Positions 1 to 8,945 are shown, counted from the first letter of the stretch. The stretch: 37,322 bases of DNA from Bacteroidales bacterium (GCA_003559735.1 PWKN01000016.1:1-37322), one strand, 5' to 3'. The notes: generated by a model not told the origin, from the sequence alone. Program-made: numbers and translations.

Positions 1-26
1 GTAATTTCGCTTGAAAAAATTATATG

Positions 27-34
27 TACATTTG
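27..34 (+). promoter_or_regulatory. Putative -7 box of the cysteine desulfurase gene
   Basis: TACATTTG matches the Bacteroidota -7 consensus TAnnTTTG and lies 45 bases before the ATG at 80. No convincing -33 TTG is seen at the usual distance, and the window edge limits the view. It argues against the in-frame TTG at 11, which would sit upstream of this box. Confidence 0.35.
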
Positions 35-79
35 TTTGTATCCTGTTTCAACAGACTCATAATTCATGTATATATATTT

Positions 80-1216
80 ATGGAGCGGCAATTGGTTTAT
101 CTTGACAATGCGGCAAGCACACCCGTTGATGAAGCTGTACAGGAGGCTATGTCGGCATGTCAGCGGCATATCTTCGGCAATCCTTCTTCAGTGCACGAAC
201 ATGGCCGCAGGGCCCGTGTAGAAGTAGAACAGGCCAGGCGCACCGTGGCGCAATGCTTTAATGTGGCACCCTCTGAGATATTTTTTACCAGCGGGGGCAC
301 CGAAGCCAACAATGCGATCTTATGGGGACTTGCCCGTGACCTGGGATACAGGCATTTTATCACCAGCCGGCTGGAGCACCCCGCGGTGCTGAACCCCCTC
401 ACTGCCATGCAGCAACATTTGTCTGTCGATGTCAGCTATGTGGATATTGATCAAAAAGGACATGTCGACACAGCACACCTGGAGCGTTTGCTGGCAACAT
501 ATCCAAAAGCGGTGGTCAGCCTGATGCATGCCAACAATGAGATTGGCAATTTATTGCCGGTAAAGGAGGTGGCAAAGCTTTGCAGAAAATACCAGGCGGT
601 GTTCCATTCTGATACCGTGCAGACTGCCGGGAAACTGAAAACAGACATTCGACGGTCAGGGATCGATTGTGCTGCGGCATCCGCACATAAATTTCATGGT
701 CCCAAAGGTGTGGGTTGTATGGTGGTGCTCAGGGAACAGTTTTTCAAACCTTTTATAAGGGGAGGCACACAGGAACGGAGCATGCGGGCTGGTACCGAGA
801 ATGTTTGCGGCATCACCGGAATGGCCAGGGCATTGGAAGTGGCACATCAACGTATGACACAGGACCAGGAGCACATTGCATCATTGAAAAAAGCATGCAT
901 TCAGCTGCTGCGTGCACATATCCCGGGTGTAACCTTCAATGGCGATGCTGAAGGGAGCTCACTGCATACCATTCTGAACCTGACTCTGCCTGCCGGGGTT
1001 GACGCTGAAATGTTGCTGCCGGGTTTGGATATTGAAGGAATATGTGTCTCATCAGGAAGTGCTTGCGGATCGGGAAGCAGTAAGGGGTCGCAGGTACTTG
1101 AGGCACTGGGCGTTGATCCCGGGCTGCCCTCTGTGCGGCTCTCCTTCAGTAAATACAACACATTAAAGGAGGTAGATCGGCTGGTCGCCGTACTCCGGAA
1201 AATTTGCCTGAAATAA
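80..1216 (+). CDS. Cysteine desulfurase (IscS/NifS type, class V aminotransferase)
   Basis: This PLP enzyme takes sulfur from L-cysteine, leaving alanine and an enzyme persulfide used for Fe-S clusters and tRNA thiolation. The product is 378 aa, normal for the family. The N-terminus VYLDNAASTP is typical; SAHKFHGPKG carries the PLP lysine (K204), and SSGSACGSGS carries the persulfide cysteine (C329) on the long active-site loop of the group I (IscS/NifS) class. The ATG at 80 is chosen because homology begins a few residues later and a -7 promoter box lies at 27-34; an in-frame TTG at 11 would add 23 unmatched residues. No iscU, iscR or suf gene follows, so the partner scaffold must be elsewhere. 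NifS, IscS and MnmA-partner roles cannot be separated from sequence alone. Confidence 0.93.
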   Translation: MERQLVYLDNAASTPVDEAVQEAMSACQRHIFGNPSSVHEHGRRARVEVEQARRTVAQCFNVAPSEIFFTSGGTEANNAILWGLARDLGYRHFITSRLEHPAVLNPLTAMQQHLSVDVSYVDIDQKGHVDTAHLERLLATYPKAVVSLMHANNEIGNLLPVKEVAKLCRKYQAVFHSDTVQTAGKLKTDIRRSGIDCAAASAHKFHGPKGVGCMVVLREQFFKPFIRGGTQERSMRAGTENVCGITGMARALEVAHQRMTQDQEHIASLKKACIQLLRAHIPGVTFNGDAEGSSLHTILNLTLPAGVDAEMLLPGLDIEGICVSSGSACGSGSSKGSQVLEALGVDPGLPSVRLSFSKYNTLKEVDRLVAVLRKICLK

Positions 1217-1258
1217 CGCGGGTCTGAAGAGAAAGCGTCCGCATAAAAAAAATTCCTG

Positions 1259-1266
1259 TATATTTG
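1259..1266 (+). promoter_or_regulatory. -7 box of the small basic protein gene
   Basis: TATATTTG is a perfect TAnnTTTG match. Transcription would start near 1273, downstream of the ATG at 1268. The first usable in-frame start is then the ATG at 1304, which decides the start of the next gene. Confidence 0.5.
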
Positions 1267-1303
1267 AATGCCAGAATTCTCCACTGACCAAAAACACAAT
1301 CTC

Positions 1304-1558
1304 ATGGCTGCAAAAAAATCAGGGTTAAAAAAGTCTGGATACAACAGGAAGAAAAAAGGGATCAAATACAGGAAGCTTGGGTTTAAGCTGACCACCGGGC
1401 AGAAGAAAGCACTGGATCATTACTGCAAAACAAACAATATCACGCCCATACGGTTTATAAAATCGCTGGTCAATGACCACGTGTCGAGGTATCGGGAACA
1501 ATCTCCACGACAATCGTATGTTACAAAAAACCAGCTAACCCTTTTTGACCAGGATTGA
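1304..1558 (+). CDS. Small basic ribbon-helix-helix-like protein with a C-terminal sliding-clamp-like motif
   Basis: The protein is 84 aa. Residues 1-25 are very lysine/arginine rich. Residues 26-63 (FKLTTGQKKALDHYC, then NNITPIRFIKSLVNDHV) have the strand-helix-turn-helix pattern of ribbon-helix-helix proteins. The extreme C-terminus, NQLTLFDQD, contains Q77-L-T-L-F81, matching the QLxLF motif by which many proteins bind the DNA polymerase III beta clamp. The start at 1304 is preferred over 1268 because a perfect -7 box ends at 1266. The gene converges with mutS2, with 16 bases between stop codons. The fold and clamp binding are inferences; I do not recognise a named family. Function is unknown, possibly DNA-associated. 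Confidence 0.7.
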   Translation: MAAKKSGLKKSGYNRKKKGIKYRKLGFKLTTGQKKALDHYCKTNNITPIRFIKSLVNDHVSRYREQSPRQSYVTKNQLTLFDQD

Positions 1559-1574
1559 ATGGTTGTTTTGCCGG

Positions 1575-4034
1575 TCATTTTCCGAAATCGACAACCGTTA
1601 TGCCAGCGCCCCCCCTGTCGGGATGTTCATCCCGAAAACGCCTTACATGTGGTATTTCTTTTAAAAAACTGCGAATTGCCGGACGCAACACACCGTCTCC
1701 CTTACCGTGCAGTATCCTGATCTGGGGGACCCCCAGCAGGTAGGCATCGTCAATATGTGTTTGCACTTTTTGAAGGGCTTCGTCAACACGGTCGCTGCGC
1801 AGGTCGATATCAGGCCGGAACGCTGCAGCCCTGGCATGGATATCGAACGGCACTGATGATGAAGAAGAACGTGTACCAGTTGTCCGGATGCTTTTTTTTC
1901 TTGTTTTTTCCAGCTCGTCAACAGCAATCCGAAGCTGTATGCTTCCAAAAAGCACCAGCGCAACACTGCCTGTTATCTGTGCAACCTCTCCAGGGGTCTC
2001 CTGTCCTTTAACCCTTACAATGTCTCCTGTCTTTACCGGGGTTGGATCAATATCATCATCAGGCTGCTTCAGTTTCCTTTTCTTCTTCCTTGCTTTTTTT
2101 TCTCCTGGATCAGCCTGTGGCATCTGATCCAGCTGTTCATTCATACTTGTCGAGAATTCAGATAGTTTTTTGCGCGCCTCCCTGGTCTTTTCCCTGCCCG
2201 CCTGTGCCTCCCTGATCTCCCTGATGGTGTTTTCGATCATCTTGTTGGCGCCTGAGAGGATCTCTTTTGCTTCCTTCCGGGCTTCCATAAGAATTTCATT
2301 TTTTCGATTGTGCAGCTCATCGCGAAGCTGTTCATACTTGTCGATCAGCTCTGACAGGAAATCACCGGTACGCCGCAGTTCTATATCTTTGGTTTCCAGT
2401 TCGGATTTCTTTACCTCAAGATCCTGAAGCTGCACATCAAAGTCAAGATCCTGGTCGCCTGCCAATGCTCCGGCTTTGGCAATAATGGGATCAGGCAGAC
2501 CGATCGACCGGGCAATCTCAAAGGCAAAGCTGCTGCCCGGATTGCCGGTCTTCAACTTAAACAGGGGTTTCATCCGTTTGCTGTCGAAAAGCATGGAACC
2601 GTTGAGCATGCCCGGATATTTGCCCGCCATCAGCTTCAAATTGGCATAATGTGTGGTGACCACGCCCATGGCCTTTTTTTCGTGCAGCTGTTCCAGTATT
2701 GCCTCTGCGATCGCCCCCCCGATTCGGGGTTCAGTGCCGGCGCCAAATTCGTCAATAAGGAACAATGTACGCTGATGGGCCTGCTCCAGCAGGGTCTTCA
2801 TGTTAAGTAAGTGAGAACTGTAAGTACTCAGGTCATTTTCAAGCGATTGTTCATCCCCGATATCGATAAACAGGTGGTGAAAGATACCCGCCCCCGAATA
2901 ACTGTCCACCGGAACCAGCAACCCACACTGCAGCATGTATTGGATCAGTCCGCAAGTCTTCAGGCAAACAGATTTCCCTCCGGCATTCGGACCGGAGATG
3001 ATCAGGATGCGGTTTTTGTCATTCAGCTCCAGGGTCATCGGGACCACCTGTTTCTGCTGTTTTTTGTACGAGAGGTACAGCAGCGGGTGCCTTGCATTTA
3101 CCCATGCCAGCCTCGGTTCGTCAGAAATGTGTGGCATGGATGCATCCATCTCCAGCGCAAGTCTGGCTTTGGCACGGGTGGCATCCACGTGTCCCAGCAT
3201 CTCGTATCCTTTCTCCAGGTCATCAAGCATGGGGCGCAACACATCTGCAAAAGCCTTCAGCAACCTGATGACTTCCTGGCGCTCTTCGCCCTCCAGCTCC
3301 CTGATGCGGTTATTCAGTTCGAATACCTCTTCAGGCTCCAGATAAGCCGTTTGGCCGGTTGCAGAATAGTCATGAACAAAACCACGCAGTCTGCGTTTGT
3401 TTGCCACTCCCAGGGGGATCACCTGGCGTCCGTTCCTTAAGGTTAGCTCCGTATCCTGTGCTATCCAGCCCTCCGCTTTTGCCTCATTAAGAATGCTGTT
3501 GATGCGATGAAGCGCTTTTTTTTCAAGCTGCTGCTTTTCATCACGTATGCTTTTCAGCTCCGGAGATGCGCTGCTCCTCACCAGACCATTTTCGTCAACC
3601 AGGGAATCGATCTGCCGGGGGAGGCCAGGATCGATCTCAACACCATCAATGAGACGTGCCAGGTAAGGGTATTCAGGATCGCCGTCATCGCCTTTTCGTG
3701 AAAGAAAGCCAGTCACCCCGGTCATGGTTTCTACTGACAGTTTCAGATCCAGCAGTATGTCGGCAGTGGCATAGGTGCCGGCCGGACGCAGGTGGGTCAG
3801 TACTTCTGTCAGGTCATAATAGTGCGATCCGGGGAATTGCTTGCCAGACAGGATAATCTGACGAAACTCCTCAGCCTGGCTCACCAGGCAAACAATCCGG
3901 TCTTTGCAGGTTTCAAAACGTATCCGGTCAACCTGTTTTTGTCCCAGGCTACTGTAGCAAAGGTCGAGAAGCATTTCACGAATGCGGTCGAAATCCGCCT
4001 TTTCAGGAAAGCTTGCAGAATACCTGTCGTTCAT
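1575..4034 (-). CDS. mutS2: MutS2 family ATPase with Smr endonuclease domain
   Basis: The product is 819 aa, near the usual 780-830 for MutS2. It has the MutS-type core and lever region, then the ABC-type ATPase with Walker A GPNAGGKS (348-355) and Walker B FLIDEFGAGTEP (D428-E429). A long charged coiled coil (about 500-630) follows, then a KOW-like segment and a C-terminal Smr domain with the DLRSDR motif and HGKGDGVLR (H776). It lacks the mismatch-recognition N-terminal domain of MutS1. Family roles include suppression of homologous recombination by acting on branched DNA and, in some bacteria, rescue of collided ribosomes. The ATG at 4034 is the only good start and has a -7 box 23 bases upstream. 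The gene stands alone and converges with the small basic protein gene. Confidence 0.95.
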   Translation of the reverse strand: MNDRYSASFPEKADFDRIREMLLDLCYSSLGQKQVDRIRFETCKDRIVCLVSQAEEFRQIILSGKQFPGSHYYDLTEVLTHLRPAGTYATADILLDLKLSVETMTGVTGFLSRKGDDGDPEYPYLARLIDGVEIDPGLPRQIDSLVDENGLVRSSASPELKSIRDEKQQLEKKALHRINSILNEAKAEGWIAQDTELTLRNGRQVIPLGVANKRRLRGFVHDYSATGQTAYLEPEEVFELNNRIRELEGEERQEVIRLLKAFADVLRPMLDDLEKGYEMLGHVDATRAKARLALEMDASMPHISDEPRLAWVNARHPLLYLSYKKQQKQVVPMTLELNDKNRILIISGPNAGGKSVCLKTCGLIQYMLQCGLLVPVDSYSGAGIFHHLFIDIGDEQSLENDLSTYSSHLLNMKTLLEQAHQRTLFLIDEFGAGTEPRIGGAIAEAILEQLHEKKAMGVVTTHYANLKLMAGKYPGMLNGSMLFDSKRMKPLFKLKTGNPGSSFAFEIARSIGLPDPIIAKAGALAGDQDLDFDVQLQDLEVKKSELETKDIELRRTGDFLSELIDKYEQLRDELHNRKNEILMEARKEAKEILSGANKMIENTIREIREAQAGREKTREARKKLSEFSTSMNEQLDQMPQADPGEKKARKKKRKLKQPDDDIDPTPVKTGDIVRVKGQETPGEVAQITGSVALVLFGSIQLRIAVDELEKTRKKSIRTTGTRSSSSSVPFDIHARAAAFRPDIDLRSDRVDEALQKVQTHIDDAYLLGVPQIRILHGKGDGVLRPAIRSFLKEIPHVRRFRDEHPDRGGAGITVVDFGK

Positions 4035-4056
4035 AGTTATTGGATCATTGGTGCTG

Positions 4057-4064
4057 CAAAATTA
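4057..4064 (-). promoter_or_regulatory. Putative -7 box of mutS2
   Basis: On the minus strand this reads TAATTTTG, a match to TAnnTTTG, 23 bases before the mutS2 start. A TTTG upstream is only 12 bases away, too close for a normal -33 box, so only the -7 element is supported. Confidence 0.4.
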
Positions 4065-4138
4065 ATAAAGCCTGTTCAAATAAAAGCGGTCAGGTGGGCA
4101 TATGCCTTATAAAGTGAAACATGTAAAAGGTATTATAC

Positions 4139-4152
4139 GTACATTAATGTAC
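4139..4152. promoter_or_regulatory. 14-base perfect palindrome, possible operator
   Basis: GTACATTAATGTAC is a perfect palindrome in the 206-base divergent spacer between mutS2 and the sensor kinase gene, about 90 bases before the kinase start. The symmetry suits a dimeric regulator. No TAnnTTTG box was found for the kinase gene, so its promoter may be an activator-dependent type. Function is inferred. Confidence 0.35.
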
Positions 4153-4240
4153 CGGCATTTATTGTCTTTAACGCATAAAAAGCAAACAAAAGACTCTATC
4201 TTATTGTTGATCATAAATTCCGGACAGAGAATAAAACACC

Positions 4241-7200
4241 ATGGGTGTCATAAAATATATCGCCATAACAAACCTGGTATTGGTTTTTCTTGCCTTGCTG
4301 CCTGCTCATCTGGCAGCAGAACATCACCATGTTGGCCTGGACCATGCTTTTTTTCAGCGGTTGACGGCCGAAGACGGATTGTCGCAGGGTACGGTACATG
4401 ATATCATACAAGACAATGAAGGCTTTATCTGGTTTGCCACCAACGATGGACTGAACCGCTATGATGGTTACCAGTTTGTTGTTTTCCGCCACAAGCCCGG
4501 AAATGAAAAGACCATCAGCTCCAACATTGTCAAATCCCTTTTGCCGGGACCCGAAGGAAAGCTATGGGTGGGGACTGTCCGCGGACTCAATTCGCTGAAT
4601 CCTGAGAATGGACGCGTCAAACGGTGGAACCATACCTCGCCACTTGCTAATGCAGATGTGGTGTCCATGTCATTTGACCGTGATTCTGTGCTGTGGATCG
4701 CTTCCGGTAACAACGGACTGATCTCTCTCGATCCCGCAACCGGAGAATCCACCAATTATACCCACAAGCCAGGGAAACAGCGATCACTGCTTTCTGATAA
4801 TGTCCGAATGGTATTTGCAGATTCAACCAACAGGATCTGGATATCAACCATCCTGGGTGGATTGCAGTTTTTGGATCGCGAAACAGGCTTGTTTGAATCC
4901 ATTGGCGAAAACATCAGCGTAAATCCTGATTTAGACAATCCCAGCGTGGAGAAAATGATAGAAAGTGAGCCAGGCAAAATATGGTTCATTAGTCTGGGGG
5001 GCGGACTCGCATGTATTGATACTGAGACCATGACGTTGGAGAAGCACCCGGGGGCTGCTTCTCCTGTTCGAAATCCGTACTCCTTTGTTGATTTCAGGAT
5101 GAAAGATGATGGCGTCTTCTGGATAGCCAACATCTTTGGTTCCGGATTGCTCAGATATGATATCAGTACGGGCGATGCAACGGTTTTTCCTGTCGGGCAG
5201 GGGAGGACACAGTTATTGATGCATAGTTTCCTTTCTGTATTTATTGACAGGGATGGCAATTTGTGGGCTGGTTCCAACGGGAGGGGCGTCAATATGCTTC
5301 CCGCAGAAAAAAGACCTTTCATATCCATTTCCGACTCAGGGGAGGCCGATATCCCCATTCCTTTTTTAAGCATACGTGGCATTCTTGCCGCGGAAGATGG
5401 CAGGCATGTGCTTGTATCGGGCTATTACGGTTTTGTAAGAGTGGATCTGCTTAACCAGAAAGCTGAAATACTGCCGGATGATGGCCTGATAATCTATGCG
5501 CTATTGCGGGATGTCAATGACAGCGATGTAGTGTGGTTGGGAACCGAAGGTGGTGGTCCTGGCCGGTTATGTTTAAAAGGCGGCATCATAACCAGGATAA
5601 ATGCCGTTAAGACCATCAGCGAACACAAGGATGAGGAAGATGCAATAGCTGGTTTGTTGGCATACAGGTTGTTACAGACAGAAGACGGACTGTTGTACGT
5701 CGGCACCGATATTGGCCTGAACATCTATGATCCGGCTGAGCAAACATTCAGGTTTTACAGCCATGATCCGGATGATGCCAGCAGTCTTCCAGGCGGACAT
5801 ATTATAAGCCTTTACAAGGATAAAAGCGGGACAATTTGGGTTGGTTCAACGGCTGGTGGACTGGCACGATATGACCCTGCAGAAGGCAATTTTACCCGTT
5901 TTTCTGCTGGAGATAAAAAGCAGGGCTCTATGCTGACAAACAGGGTGCATGCCTTTTTGGAGGACAGTCATGGCGATTTCTGGATCGGTACGGATATGGG
6001 TCTGCACCGAATGAACAGAGATGAAGGTACTTTTGAGGCATTCCTCGAGTCAGATGGCTTGCCGAATAATGTGGTTTATGGCATCCTCGAAGACCAACAG
6101 GGCAACCTCTGGCTGAGCACCAACTTTGGCCTCTCAGCATATGATCAGCAGACAAACAGTTTTCGTAACTTTTCAAAACTGGATGGATTGCCCGGTAATG
6201 AGTTCAATACCGGTGCATATCATCAAAAAGATCCATCACGGCTGTTTTTTGGGGGTGTTGACGGACTGGTTGCATTTGATCCCTCCATGATAACACCCAG
6301 CAGGTGGAAACCCCGTCCGGTGATCACCCGGATCAGTTATTACGGTCAGGATAAAACATACAGAAGCGATTTTTCAAACCAAAAAACCATTGACTGGGAT
6401 ACGGACATACAAATGCTGACCATTGACTACGCATCATTGAACTTTGCCGGGCGGGACAAATCCGATTATGCCTATCAGATAGATGGAATCACGGAACATT
6501 TGATAGAGGTTGGTGATCAGCGGCAGATTACGTTAACACGGCCAACACCCGGCACATACAATTTCAGCATCTATGCGACCAATAGTGAGGGTGTGTGGGG
6601 AACAGAACCGCTTTTTTTCCAAATGGTTGTGAAACCAACTTTCTATGAGACCCTTTTCTTCAGGGTATTGATGGCAGTGGTTATTCTGGTTGTGGTGATC
6701 TCTGTCTTTATCATCCGTCTTCGGTACATCAGCCGGCAAAAAAGGAGACTTTCAAAGCTTGTCAAACGACAAACCATTGCACTCCAAACATCAAACAAAG
6801 CCCTCAAGGAATCAAACAAGACAAAAGATATGTTCTTTTCCATTATTGCACATGATTTGAAAAACCCGTTCAACGCATTGCTGGGTTTCTCGTCAATGTT
6901 GCGGGAAGACTGGGATACACTGCCTGAAAGCAAGAAGAAGCAATATGTGCAAACCATACATGATACATCAGAGAGAACCTATCAATTGCTGCTGAACCTG
7001 CTCGACTGGTCATTGCTGCAGAAAGAGACCAACACAATGAAACCAGGCCGGCATAATCCGGAAGAGCTCATTAAAAGGGCAACGCCATATTTATCGGCAC
7101 AGTGTGAAATGAAGCAGATCTCACTGAACATAGAGGTGCCTGATGAGGATTTGTATGTTTGGGCTGATGCCGATATGGTAACCACGGTTATACGCAACCT

Positions 7201-7507
7201 TGTCTCAAATGCAATAAAATACAGTCATAATGGGGGTGAGGTTTCAATCAGTATTTCGCAGTCAAAAGACGACATGGTGAAAATCAGTGTTCGCGACCAG
7301 GGAGTGGGGATACCCCCGGATGTACTGCCAGTCATTTTTGATCAGAAGAGTATCAGGAGCACGCCAGGCACAAAAAACGAGCAGGGTACCGGTCTGGGCC
7401 TTATGCTTTGTGCTGAATTTGTCAGGAGAAACGGCGGACAGATATGGGCTGAAAGCGATGAAGGGAACGGGTCGGTCTTTGGTTTTACTTTGCCCGCCGT
7501 TCAGTGA
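4241..7507 (+). CDS. Periplasmic propeller sensor histidine kinase (reg_prop/Y_Y_Y/HisKA/HATPase)
   Basis: The protein is 1088 aa. A signal peptide or anchor (1-27) is followed by about 14 two-component propeller repeats (roughly 35-690), with motifs such as GFIWFATNDGLNRYD, GKLWVGTVRGLN and GDFWIGTDMGLHR. A Y_Y_Y Ig-like domain (about 715-800) and a single membrane helix (806-830) come next. The cytoplasmic part has an H-box with phospho-accepting H871 (SIIAHDLKNP), an N-box with N990 (NLVSNAIKYS), a G1 box DQGVGIPP and a G2 box GTGLGLM. Unlike classical Bacteroides hybrid systems it ends after the ATPase domain, with no receiver or AraC domain, so it must signal to a separate regulator, none of which is adjacent. 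The ligand is unknown; in the family these propellers often sense glycans. A terminator follows at once. Confidence 0.93.
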   Translation: MGVIKYIAITNLVLVFLALLPAHLAAEHHHVGLDHAFFQRLTAEDGLSQGTVHDIIQDNEGFIWFATNDGLNRYDGYQFVVFRHKPGNEKTISSNIVKSLLPGPEGKLWVGTVRGLNSLNPENGRVKRWNHTSPLANADVVSMSFDRDSVLWIASGNNGLISLDPATGESTNYTHKPGKQRSLLSDNVRMVFADSTNRIWISTILGGLQFLDRETGLFESIGENISVNPDLDNPSVEKMIESEPGKIWFISLGGGLACIDTETMTLEKHPGAASPVRNPYSFVDFRMKDDGVFWIANIFGSGLLRYDISTGDATVFPVGQGRTQLLMHSFLSVFIDRDGNLWAGSNGRGVNMLPAEKRPFISISDSGEADIPIPFLSIRGILAAEDGRHVLVSGYYGFVRVDLLNQKAEILPDDGLIIYALLRDVNDSDVVWLGTEGGGPGRLCLKGGIITRINAVKTISEHKDEEDAIAGLLAYRLLQTEDGLLYVGTDIGLNIYDPAEQTFRFYSHDPDDASSLPGGHIISLYKDKSGTIWVGSTAGGLARYDPAEGNFTRFSAGDKKQGSMLTNRVHAFLEDSHGDFWIGTDMGLHRMNRDEGTFEAFLESDGLPNNVVYGILEDQQGNLWLSTNFGLSAYDQQTNSFRNFSKLDGLPGNEFNTGAYHQKDPSRLFFGGVDGLVAFDPSMITPSRWKPRPVITRISYYGQDKTYRSDFSNQKTIDWDTDIQMLTIDYASLNFAGRDKSDYAYQIDGITEHLIEVGDQRQITLTRPTPGTYNFSIYATNSEGVWGTEPLFFQMVVKPTFYETLFFRVLMAVVILVVVISVFIIRLRYISRQKRRLSKLVKRQTIALQTSNKALKESNKTKDMFFSIIAHDLKNPFNALLGFSSMLREDWDTLPESKKKQYVQTIHDTSERTYQLLLNLLDWSLLQKETNTMKPGRHNPEELIKRATPYLSAQCEMKQISLNIEVPDEDLYVWADADMVTTVIRNLVSNAIKYSHNGGEVSISISQSKDDMVKISVRDQGVGIPPDVLPVIFDQKSIRSTPGTKNEQGTGLGLMLCAEFVRRNGGQIWAESDEGNGSVFGFTLPAVQ

Positions 7508-7528
7508 ACCATCTAACCTGTAAAAAAC

Positions 7529-7566
7529 AAAATGCCTGTAAATCAAAACGATTACAGGCATTTTTT
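7529..7566. terminator. Intrinsic terminator, usable from both strands
   Basis: AAAATGCCTGTAA and its complement TTACAGGCATTTT form a strong stem, with one bulged A and an AT/C extension around an AAAA loop. The plus strand ends in a T tract (7561-7566) for the kinase gene. The minus strand continues as TTTTGTTTTTTA, a T-rich tail for the tRNA transcript arriving from the other side. Confidence 0.85.
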
Positions 7567-7567
7567 G

Positions 7568-7641
7568 TAGCGGGGACGGGAGTTGAACCCGTGACCTTCG
7601 GGTTATGAATCCGACGCTCTAACCACCTGAGCTACCCCGCC
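7568..7641 (-). tRNA. tRNA-Met (CAT), elongator type
   Basis: The 74-nt minus-strand sequence folds into a complete cloverleaf: 7-bp acceptor stem (1-72 is a G-U pair), D arm GCTC/GAGC, anticodon loop TTCATAA, variable loop AGGTC, and T arm ACGGG/CCCGT with loop TTCAACT. The discriminator is A and no CCA is encoded. Pair 11-24 is C-G, and the initiator-type three G-C pairs next to the anticodon loop are absent, pointing to elongator Met. A minor tRNA-Ile with a lysidine-modified CAT anticodon is a less likely alternative. The innermost anticodon-stem position (31-39) is an A-C mismatch. Confidence 0.95.
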
Positions 7642-7654
7642 GCATAAGGTGGTG

Positions 7655-7683
7655 CAAAATTATAAAACTATTTGTAATTGCAA
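7655..7683 (-). promoter_or_regulatory. Promoter of tRNA-Met
   Basis: Read on the minus strand this is TTG, 18 bases, then TAATTTTG, matching the Bacteroidota -33/-7 arrangement. The -7 box ends 13 bases before the mature tRNA 5' end, so the 5' leader would be only a few bases long. Confidence 0.6.
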
Positions 7684-7764
7684 GGCCATTTCTTTTGTTT
7701 TTTTATTCACCACCCCGGAGCAGGTAATGTCCGCCTCCCCCCTCCATCAATGACATTGAACGGC

Positions 7765-8673
7765 TCACCTGTTCCTGCGGCGGCGAATGCCCTGCATCTG
7801 TGTCATAAGCAATCCGCCGATGACGATGAACATTCCCATGATCCGTCCCGGGTCAATCGCTTCCTTCAGGAATACGAACGAAGTTACGGCGGTCACCACG
7901 GGAATCAGGTTTGCAAAAATGGCTGTTCGTGCGATCCCGATTGCGCGCACACCCGATGTGTAAAACATAAAGGCCAGAGTTGATCCGAAAACGGCAAGGG
8001 CTGCCAGCGACGCGATCACTTCCAATGATGGCCGGATATTGAAAAAATCTTTAAGGTCGGTCAGCAGAAACACCGGCAAGAAAAACAATGTCCCCAGAAA
8101 ATTCTGCACCAGGATGATGGTAAAGGAAGAATACCTTGCTGCAAGCTTCTTAAGAAATATTACGTTAACAAGGGCAGAAAAGACAGCAAAAAACAACCAA
8201 AATAGTCCGACGGGCGAAGCGGTGAGCCGGAACCCGGCATCCATTACCATCACCAGCACGCCCATGAATGAAACAATGAACCCGGCAATATTGATCAATG
8301 TTACCTTTTCCCTGAAAGCAACATAACCCAGGATTGGCGAAAATACAGGTATGGTGGCAATAATTACGGCAGCTACCGTTGGTGATACGTGGTATACCCC
8401 AAAGTTTTCTCCGATGAAGTAGAAAAAAGGAGAAAACAGTGACAACAGCACAAAGGCTTTGTAGTCTTCGCGGTTAACCCGCTCGCCAAGCTTCCTGAAC
8501 CTGAAAATGATTGCCATCAGGGCAGACGACAATGCGAGCCTGATCAGCATTACCGTGATGGGCTGATATGCAGTGAAAGCAATTTTCGTCCAGACGTATG
8601 ACAAGCCCCAGAAAAGTACTGCCAGGCTTACCAATGCATATATGTACAGTTTGCTGTGTCGAAGTACGTTCAT
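7765..8673 (-). CDS. EamA/DMT-family transporter
   Basis: A 302-aa inner-membrane protein with about ten hydrophobic helices arranged as two EamA repeats, starting with LAVLFWGLSYVWTKIAF and ending in a second repeat with LAALAVFGSTLAFMFYTSGV. The length is typical of drug/metabolite exporters. The reading frame extends upstream to 8868, but the added 65 residues are polar and unlike the family; the ATG at 8673 is followed directly by the first helix and preceded by a GGGGG stretch and a -7 box. A short basic C-terminus (RRRR) fits a cytoplasmic tail. The substrate cannot be told from sequence. It is divergent from the START-like gene. Confidence 0.88.
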   Translation of the reverse strand: MNVLRHSKLYIYALVSLAVLFWGLSYVWTKIAFTAYQPITVMLIRLALSSALMAIIFRFRKLGERVNREDYKAFVLLSLFSPFFYFIGENFGVYHVSPTVAAVIIATIPVFSPILGYVAFREKVTLINIAGFIVSFMGVLVMVMDAGFRLTASPVGLFWLFFAVFSALVNVIFLKKLAARYSSFTIILVQNFLGTLFFLPVFLLTDLKDFFNIRPSLEVIASLAALAVFGSTLAFMFYTSGVRAIGIARTAIFANLIPVVTAVTSFVFLKEAIDPGRIMGMFIVIGGLLMTQMQGIRRRRNR

Positions 8674-8688
8674 ATTGATCCCCCGTTG

Positions 8689-8696
8689 CAAAAATA
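8689..8696 (-). promoter_or_regulatory. Putative -7 box of the EamA transporter gene
   Basis: The minus strand reads TATTTTTG, a TAnnTTTG match 15 bases before the ATG at 8673. It supports the shorter gene start. No clear -33 TTG was seen. The rest of the 272-base spacer up to 8945 shows no other feature. Confidence 0.35.
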
Positions 8697-8945
8697 GTCT
8701 GTTCATCTGATCATTTTTTGTTTTTTTTTGCGCTGACATAATCCAGCCTGTTATCGGGTAGAACAAGGGCATATGATCATGATCCGTTCTTTCTTGTTCC
8801 ATAAACTTGTGGTTTGCTTCTGTTTTACTTGAAAAATCCATCACAATGCCATAATGATTGCTGAACATATATATGATTTTTCGGTTTGCAGGGTGGTTGC
8901 AATATTTTTTGTATATTGCGGAATGGATGATTAACAGACATCGTC

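Noticed and set aside
2811-3440. Long open frame antisense to mutS2
   Set aside because: It is the shadow of a well-supported coding region, with no motif, signal peptide or promoter.
4241-7507. Full hybrid two-component system protein with receiver and AraC domains
   Set aside because: The reading frame ends directly after the G2 box of the ATPase domain; no receiver or helix-turn-helix is present.
8674-8868. N-terminal extension of the EamA transporter
   Set aside because: The 65 extra residues are polar and do not match the family; a -7 promoter box lies within them at 8689-8696.
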